NCBI GenBank assembly: GCA_946481605.1
Contig: CAMLPA010000111.1
Span: 1-9,135 of the forward strand
Direction of reading: 5' to 3'
DNA length: 9,135 nt
From: an uncultured Flavihumibacter sp.
Lineage (GTDB): Bacteria > Bacteroidota > Bacteroidia > Chitinophagales > Chitinophagaceae
Shown here: positions 5,366 through 9,135 of the stretch, piece by piece
Layout: each line of letters starts with the position of its first letter
Numbering within the stretch: position 1 is the stretch's first letter
The notes under the pieces: model-generated
Seen by the model: only the letters and a program-made list of their open reading frames with translations
What the model was told of the DNA's origin: nothing
Database searches by the model: none
Position numbers and translations under genes: made by a program

Positions 5366-6643
5366 CTACCTTTTCACCTCATAAAACCTTTCCAGCGGCT
5401 GCAATACGTCTTTTTCAAAACCGGACAGGTGTTCTTTAAAAACGGTGATCCTGTTGTTCAGGCCCGCCATCCATTCCAGCGTTGCCGCATCACGGAGTGA
5501 AGACAGGAGAAAGTGTACTCCTTTTATCCCTGCAAACATTGGCATCCAGCCTTCAAAATCAGTTATTCGCTTACCACGGAGTTGCAACACGGGTATAAGT
5601 ACAAGGTAAGCACCCTTATCACGCAGTTCGAAACTTAGCCGCGGCCGCTCCGTCCCCATCGTGGTACGCAGCATCCTGCTTTTTTCCGGCTTTCCCAGCA
5701 AGGCCTTCGTGTTGTACAACCGGTAATGGAACACATGGTCCTGCTGCCGAAGCAGTGGTAGCGACTGCTCCCAAAGCGCCATCAGATGCCCGGCGGTTTC
5801 CTCCTGACCCGGCAACAACTCCAGCACACTGCCCGGCAGTCGTCCGGCCAGCTTCATCATCTCGAGACACAGTTGGTTCAGCGTATGCTGATCGGCTGTA
5901 AGTTCGTGTTGCCGCTCCTTTTCCACGCCCGAAAGAAAGTGGCCAAACTGTTTTATTTTGTCTGCCGTCCGGCTGACTGTTCCCAAACACGGCACCAACA
6001 CCGGCAATTGCTCCTTCGATGCCACCTGCGCCGACCTGCCAGTGCGCACCATCACAAAACAAAGTCCGGTGTTACCAGGCAACATACTACTACCGGTGCC
6101 GGGCAACCGATCCAGCAGGGCCGGGGCCTCACTATGCGCGCCCTTACTGAGTCGGAACACCGGACGTAGAAACGCCCGCGGTTGCAGTACCGGGCCGGTT
6201 TCGTTGTTGGCTGTTTTCTGTTCCTCAAAACAACGTGGGTACTTTCCTGATAGTTCAATTAATCCATCAGGGGTAAACTGGTGAAAATAGTTGCCGCCCG
6301 CCGTATGCACCAGTTTTTCCAATGCCTTAAAAGCATGCAGACAAATGGTTTCAACAGCGATATTGCAGTTACAACTCAGGTGCAGCCGCCCCGGTTCCAT
6401 GCGCACGCTCACCTCGTGACAGCAGTGATTATGGGTAAGCGAATAGTGCAGGGTATCTGCCACAAATGATATCAGTTTTACCGTGGGGAAGTACCATCTG
6501 CTCCTGCGTTGCATGCCAGTGCCTACCTGTTGCAACAGTTGGGTGCGGTTGAGTTGGTGCGTGCCATCATTTAAGGTGATGGTAAAAGGTTCCGAGGAGG
6601 AGCGGGTAACAGGCTCCACTACAGTTGTGCGCATCTTTTCCAT
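5366..6643 (-). CDS. SWIM zinc-finger protein without helicase domain, 425 aa
   Basis: The ATG at 6643 is preferred over an upstream TTG; a second ATG lies three codons on. The SWIM motif C-x-C-x7-C-x-H is complete: with this start, Cys91, Cys93, Cys101 and His103 in LSCNCNIAVETICLHAF. SWIM domains bind DNA or proteins and in bacteria are typically found at the N-terminus of SNF2-family ATPases. The region after the motif (about 110-425) is of the helical and beta type that precedes the ATPase in such proteins, ending RITVFKEHLSGFEKDVLQPL and ERFYEVKR. No Walker A, DEAH or other helicase motif follows in any frame before the terminator. The coding stretch is GC-rich (37 of 60 bases at 6001-6060), unlike DNA to its right. 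Either a stand-alone adaptor or a remnant; role unknown. Confidence 0.8.
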   Translation of the reverse strand: MEKMRTTVVEPVTRSSSEPFTITLNDGTHQLNRTQLLQQVGTGMQRRSRWYFPTVKLISFVADTLHYSLTHNHCCHEVSVRMEPGRLHLSCNCNIAVETICLHAFKALEKLVHTAGGNYFHQFTPDGLIELSGKYPRCFEEQKTANNETGPVLQPRAFLRPVFRLSKGAHSEAPALLDRLPGTGSSMLPGNTGLCFVMVRTGRSAQVASKEQLPVLVPCLGTVSRTADKIKQFGHFLSGVEKERQHELTADQHTLNQLCLEMMKLAGRLPGSVLELLPGQEETAGHLMALWEQSLPLLRQQDHVFHYRLYNTKALLGKPEKSRMLRTTMGTERPRLSFELRDKGAYLVLIPVLQLRGKRITDFEGWMPMFAGIKGVHFLLSSLRDAATLEWMAGLNNRITVFKEHLSGFEKDVLQPLERFYEVKR

Positions 6644-6720
6644 AGATTTTTGTTTTTGATGTGAAGAATGTGTAGTGGAGGGAGAGGGAGATATCAAGAC
6701 TACAATAATTGCTTAATCAT

Positions 6721-6748
6721 ATTATACAGGTTTAGAATACAAAGTCAA
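6721..6748 (-). promoter_or_regulatory. Possible promoter of the SWIM gene, sigma70-like
   Basis: On the minus strand TTGACT (6748-6743) and TATAAT (6726-6721) are separated by 16 bases, close to the classic -35/-10 arrangement. Bacteroidota housekeeping promoters usually follow a different consensus and the DNA is AT-rich, so chance is a real alternative. A GTTTAGAA repeat lies in the spacer. Confidence 0.25.
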
Positions 6749-6854
6749 ATGTTTAGAAATTCAAGACGAATTTAGTATAAATCTATCAATTTAGGACATC
6801 AGCAGTGCAGAATTTCTAAAAGAATTTATTTTGAAGCTAGTAAAGTGTTTAGAA
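6730..6854. repeat. Cluster of TTTAG-type motifs in the divergent SWIM/XRE intergenic region
   Basis: GTTTAGAA occurs at 6730-6737, 6751-6758 and 6847-6854, with related ATTTAG at 6770-6775 and 6789-6794. The first four copies start 19 to 21 bases apart, near two helical turns. A further copy is inverted: TTTAGAAATTC at 6752-6762 and GAATTTCTAAA at 6810-6820 are an 11-bp perfect pair. The cluster could be an operator for the adjacent XRE-type regulator, though AT-rich DNA makes some copies likely by chance. Confidence 0.4.
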
Positions 6855-6868
6855 AATCATGACTTTCA

Positions 6869-7087
6869 ATGACTAAATTAGGATTATACCTTGCACAGAA
6901 ATCGATCAATAAGTCTGAAGTTGCCCGAAAAACTGGACTCAGCAAAGCGCGGATGAGCGAACTTTCATTGAATCCTACTACAAGGCTTCAGGCGGAGGAA
7001 TTGTATTTGATTGCACTGGCAATCGGGGTGAATCCATGTGAGGTATTGGAAGCGTTATATGGGGATGTGAAGTTGAAGCATGGTTGA
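6869..7087 (+). CDS. Small XRE-family helix-turn-helix regulator, 72 aa
   Basis: This 72-residue protein is almost entirely one Cro/C1-type HTH domain. SEVARKTGL (residues 16-24) is the second helix and KARMSELS (26-33) the recognition helix, followed by LQAEELYLIALAIGVNPCEVL, the typical final helices. It should bind DNA as a dimer in the cytoplasm. I recall near-identical small regulators opening MTKLGLYLAQKSINKSEV in Bacteroidota. It lacks any sensor or effector domain. It is divergent from the SWIM gene, and repeated TTTAG-type motifs occupy the shared upstream region, so auto- and cross-regulation is plausible. A TATTTTG at 6827-6833, one base short of the -7 consensus, may be its promoter. 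Targets unknown; no toxin or partner gene follows directly on the same strand. Confidence 0.85.
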   Translation: MTKLGLYLAQKSINKSEVARKTGLSKARMSELSLNPTTRLQAEELYLIALAIGVNPCEVLEALYGDVKLKHG

Positions 7088-7280
7088 TCCTTCTAAATAA
7101 ACCTAAGTAAATTTCTATCGCAGGCCCACATCTAGCAATGCCAATTTGAAATTTTGAAAGAATGGATTTGTGCCAGAAGGCAAGGGTCGATCTACTCATC
7201 CTTTATTTGCCGTCTTGAGTTGCATATTCTTAATTTATCCTTCTATTGTATTTGTATCCTTTGAATCTTGTATCAAATAA

Positions 7281-7850
7281 TTAAGCGTCTGCGTAATTAA
7301 GCTCTTCTTCAAAATATCGTTTACAAATTGAAAACACGAAGTTTTCACCGACTTGGTCTTCGTGAAATGGTTCGTCTGGAAAGTCGTCTAAAAAATAAAT
7401 TCTGCTGCCATCTTCGTACAACTTGGATTTACTCAACAACTCTTTTTCTTCATCAAGCGGTTCACCCATGTCTATAAATGTACCGTCCTCGGCACATCCA
7501 GCTTTTACCCTAATTTTCTGCCCGTTTACTATTACAGCAAAACCCCATAAGTTCACTGTACTTTGCAGCATTATCGAACAAATTTCAGCTTTTGGAAATC
7601 TGTGTTTTAAAAATTTTTCTACCGGCGTTTCAAACTTTTCAAACAATAGCATAGGAATATCAGGTGCACAAATAAGTAAGTTGTCTTTGTAGAACCCGAT
7701 GTAAACGCAGTTATCTTCAGGATTGATAACACCATCAAATGTTTCGTCTTCAATTCTTGTCAAACTATCAAAACCTAAATCATGAAGTAATTCTTCAGTG
7801 TCGATTTGTATAGGCCGATGAATGATAATGGCTGATGCTTTCCAACCCAT
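7281..7850 (-). CDS. Acidic hypothetical protein, 189 aa
   Basis: The protein opens MGWKASAIIIHRPIQID and has no signal peptide, membrane segment or catalytic motif that I recognise. It is acidic, notably DDFPDEPFHEDQVGENF near residues 154-170, and alternates beta strands (NCVYIGFYKDNLLICAPDIP, LWGFAVIVNGQKIRVKAG) with short helices, ending VFSICKRYFEEEL. I recall similar Bacteroidota hypothetical proteins starting MGWKA with GEPLDEEKELL and CKRYF segments, often scattered in accessory DNA, with no known job; acidic single-domain proteins like this are sometimes immunity or SUKH-like proteins, but I see no SUKH signature. It stands alone, tail to tail with the XRE gene. Start at ATG 7850 is the first in frame. 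Confidence 0.78.
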   Translation of the reverse strand: MGWKASAIIIHRPIQIDTEELLHDLGFDSLTRIEDETFDGVINPEDNCVYIGFYKDNLLICAPDIPMLLFEKFETPVEKFLKHRFPKAEICSIMLQSTVNLWGFAVIVNGQKIRVKAGCAEDGTFIDMGEPLDEEKELLSKSKLYEDGSRIYFLDDFPDEPFHEDQVGENFVFSICKRYFEEELNYADA

Positions 7851-8118
7851 ATTTTTTACACTTTGCAGTTAATAGAACGATCGCCAACTTCTTCTTTTCT
7901 GAAAATCTTACCGCGCTAAAGCAACTCCACATTTCAGGCATTATCTGAATAAAAGAATACTTATGTAATGAAAAGCTATTCTTGCCTTGAAGTGCCCACC
8001 CCTGCTTACTTCTGTGGTGGAGTAAATGAGAGAAAAGCGTTATCTGTAAGCAAATTACTTACAAATCGAGTATGCAGAAAAGAATGTGAATTGATTGTAA
8101 AGTTAACAAATTGCCATT
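7851..8118. other. Intergenic stretch, nothing firm
   Basis: This 268-base AT-rich gap separates two minus-strand genes. I see no strong hairpin, no RNA gene and no exact TAnnTTTG element. The only feature of note is an open plus-strand frame from 7968 that crosses into the end of the next gene; see findings. Confidence 0.5.
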
Positions 8119-8901
8119 CTAGGAATCAGGATTAATAAACGCTTTTTGTTCATCAAGCACTTTTTTGAGCTCTGCTGGATCATAAGATGGTACCCTTTTG
8201 TGAATCATCGCATGACAGTTTGCACATACCGGCAAAAGATCTTTTTCTGGGTCTAATACATACTTGGTTCCATTACTCAATGAGATGGGATAAATGTGAT
8301 GAACATGAATATAGTTCTTTCCAATTTCTCCGTAAGTTTTATAAAAATCAAACCCACAAATTTGGCATATTGCTCCAAAATGTTGAATACATAACCTTCT
8401 CGCCAAAGGGTTTCGCTCATATCTTAAAGATGTTTGCCAAAAACTTTTACCTTCTTCTAATAAAGGGGGAGATGATTTGTACGTGTAATCGTAATTGGCT
8501 ACGGCTTCATCTATTAACTCCCACACTATTCTTACTGGAGCATGATTTGTTAATTCTTTCAGTTTTATAAGCCCTTCAAATGTAAATGGCGCACGGTCTT
8601 CAAGGCGGGTGAACAAATAGTTTTGTTGCCCTTCTATAGGACTTATCATTTTCTTTATTCCAAGTTGTTCTGAATTAGATCTTTTTGTTGCCTCCCAGAA
8701 AAACAACTCCCCATCCCAATAATTGTTATAGTTGTGTCCAGTTCGTCCGGGAATTCCAATATTCGCAAACAAGAATAAATTTCCTTCATAATACCTGTAT
8801 CCTTTATCCCATTCGCCCCTCTGTTTGTTTATAGGTACATTTAGAATATGGTAAATGTCTGTTTTTTTATAGCTTTCGCCTCTTTTAAACAAATTCTGCA
8901 T
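8119..8901 (-). CDS. DUF3427-like/HNH endonuclease, probable modification-dependent restriction enzyme, 260 aa
   Basis: Two parts are visible. Residues about 7-130 resemble the DUF3427-type domain seen at the ends of some restriction helicases and HNH enzymes: GESYKKTDIYHIL, GNLFLFANIGIPGRTGHNY, GELFFWEATKR, DRAPFTFEGL and PVRIVWEL. Residues about 160-240 form a full McrA-like HNH nuclease: ARRLCIQHFG, Cys179-x2-Cys182, IHVHHIYPIS with His201-His202, DLLPVCANCHAMIH with Cys226, Cys229, His230 and His234. The key residues are intact, so a metal-dependent DNA nuclease is likely. The pairing suggests recognition of modified or foreign DNA by the N-terminal part; that is inference. No methyltransferase gene is present in the window, which fits a type IV-like enzyme. 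AT-rich composition suggests transfer. Stands alone. Confidence 0.85.
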   Translation of the reverse strand: MQNLFKRGESYKKTDIYHILNVPINKQRGEWDKGYRYYEGNLFLFANIGIPGRTGHNYNNYWDGELFFWEATKRSNSEQLGIKKMISPIEGQQNYLFTRLEDRAPFTFEGLIKLKELTNHAPVRIVWELIDEAVANYDYTYKSSPPLLEEGKSFWQTSLRYERNPLARRLCIQHFGAICQICGFDFYKTYGEIGKNYIHVHHIYPISLSNGTKYVLDPEKDLLPVCANCHAMIHKRVPSYDPAELKKVLDEQKAFINPDS

Positions 8902-9010
8902 AGTGGTGGATAGCTGAATTTTGCTGTGTATTTAGGCGGAAAGTACATAGAAATTTGCGCAATTAGAATGCAACAAAAGAGTTTTATTTAATGATTGGAT
9001 AATTCTCTGG

Positions 9011-9045
9011 CCTCGAAACTGCGACAGGCTGTCGCAGTTTCGAGG
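9011..9045. repeat. 16-bp perfect GC-rich hairpin near the right edge
   Basis: CCTCGAAACTGCGACA and TGTCGCAGTTTCGAGG are perfect complements around a 3-base GGC loop. The stem is GC-rich in otherwise AT-rich DNA, and no T-run follows on either strand, so it is not a standard terminator. A second small stem, ACTGA/TCAGT, lies just beyond at about 9057-9071. It may be part of a dispersed intergenic (REP-like) element. Confidence 0.5.
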
Positions 9046-9135
9046 AGCAGCGTTCCACTGAGTCTTTCAGTAGTTCCTTTTTACCTCCCACACATAATAA
9101 ACAAAGGATATTCCCGTTTTTCCTTCCAACCATTA

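Noticed and set aside
5619..6062. 147-codon minus-strand frame inside the SWIM gene
   Set aside because: It is Ala/Gly-rich in an alternative frame of a GC-rich gene; the SWIM frame has the real motifs.
6978..7199. 73-codon minus-strand frame overlapping the XRE gene and the gap after it
   Set aside because: Mostly antisense to the regulator; no domain, promoter or conserved feature that I can see.
7278..7301. Direct repeat TAATTAAG at the end of the 189-aa gene as an attachment site
   Set aside because: Only 8 bases, AT-only apart from one G, and partly coding; chance is the simplest reading.
8043..8065. Short inverted repeat GTAAG/CTTAC in the gap before the nuclease gene
   Set aside because: A 5-bp stem in AT-rich DNA is not distinguishable from chance.
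1..9135. CRISPR array, tRNA, rRNA or complete insertion sequence
   Set aside because: No regularly spaced repeats of useful length, no tRNA-like cloverleaf and no transposase motifs were seen on either strand.

Overview
The window looks like a chromosomal segment from a Bacteroidota bacterium, most likely family Chitinophagaceae or a close relative. The evidence is a secreted protein with a type IX secretion (T9SS, Por) C-terminal sorting domain, upstream motifs of the form TAnnTTTG (the Bacteroidota -7 element), starts without clear Shine-Dalgarno sequences, and several small hypothetical proteins of types I associate with this phylum. I see no rRNA, tRNA, CRISPR array or complete transposon.

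Layout. Positions 1-48 hold the tail of an off-window gene. Positions 142-2827 hold six tightly spaced + strand genes that look like one operon: a 68-aa Cys/His-rich microprotein, an 80-aa basic protein with a C-terminal membrane segment, a 68-aa Cys-rich lipoprotein (overlapping the previous gene by ATGA), a small HNH nuclease-like protein, a soluble helical protein of 193 aa, and a four-pass membrane protein of the DUF4407 type with a long helical extramembrane region. A TAnnTTTG element lies before the first gene and a terminator-like hairpin follows the last. None of these genes has a function I can name beyond its family. This is the best candidate here for an undescribed system.

Positions 3058-3935 hold a convergent pair of detoxification-type genes (DinB-fold and glyoxalase/bleomycin-resistance fold), each with a near-identical promoter element. 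Positions 3977-6643 hold two - strand genes. One is a T9SS-exported protein with a palindrome next to its start codon. The other is a GC-rich SWIM zinc-finger protein that looks like the front part of a SNF2-type helicase without the helicase. A 17-bp perfect hairpin between them is the likely terminator of the SWIM gene.

From about 6650 to the right edge the DNA becomes visibly AT-richer and more loosely packed, as in an accessory region. It holds a small XRE-type regulator divergent from the SWIM gene (with repeated TTTAG-type motifs between them), an acidic protein of unknown function, and a DUF3427-like/HNH endonuclease that is probably a modification-dependent restriction enzyme. Near the right edge a 16-bp perfect GC-rich hairpin may belong to a dispersed repeat.

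How they may work together: the left operon combines envelope-associated small proteins, a nuclease-like protein and a membrane/coiled-coil pair, so a membrane-linked stress or defence function is possible but unproven. The right part fits a small defence cargo region. All family assignments come from reading motifs by eye, without database searches.
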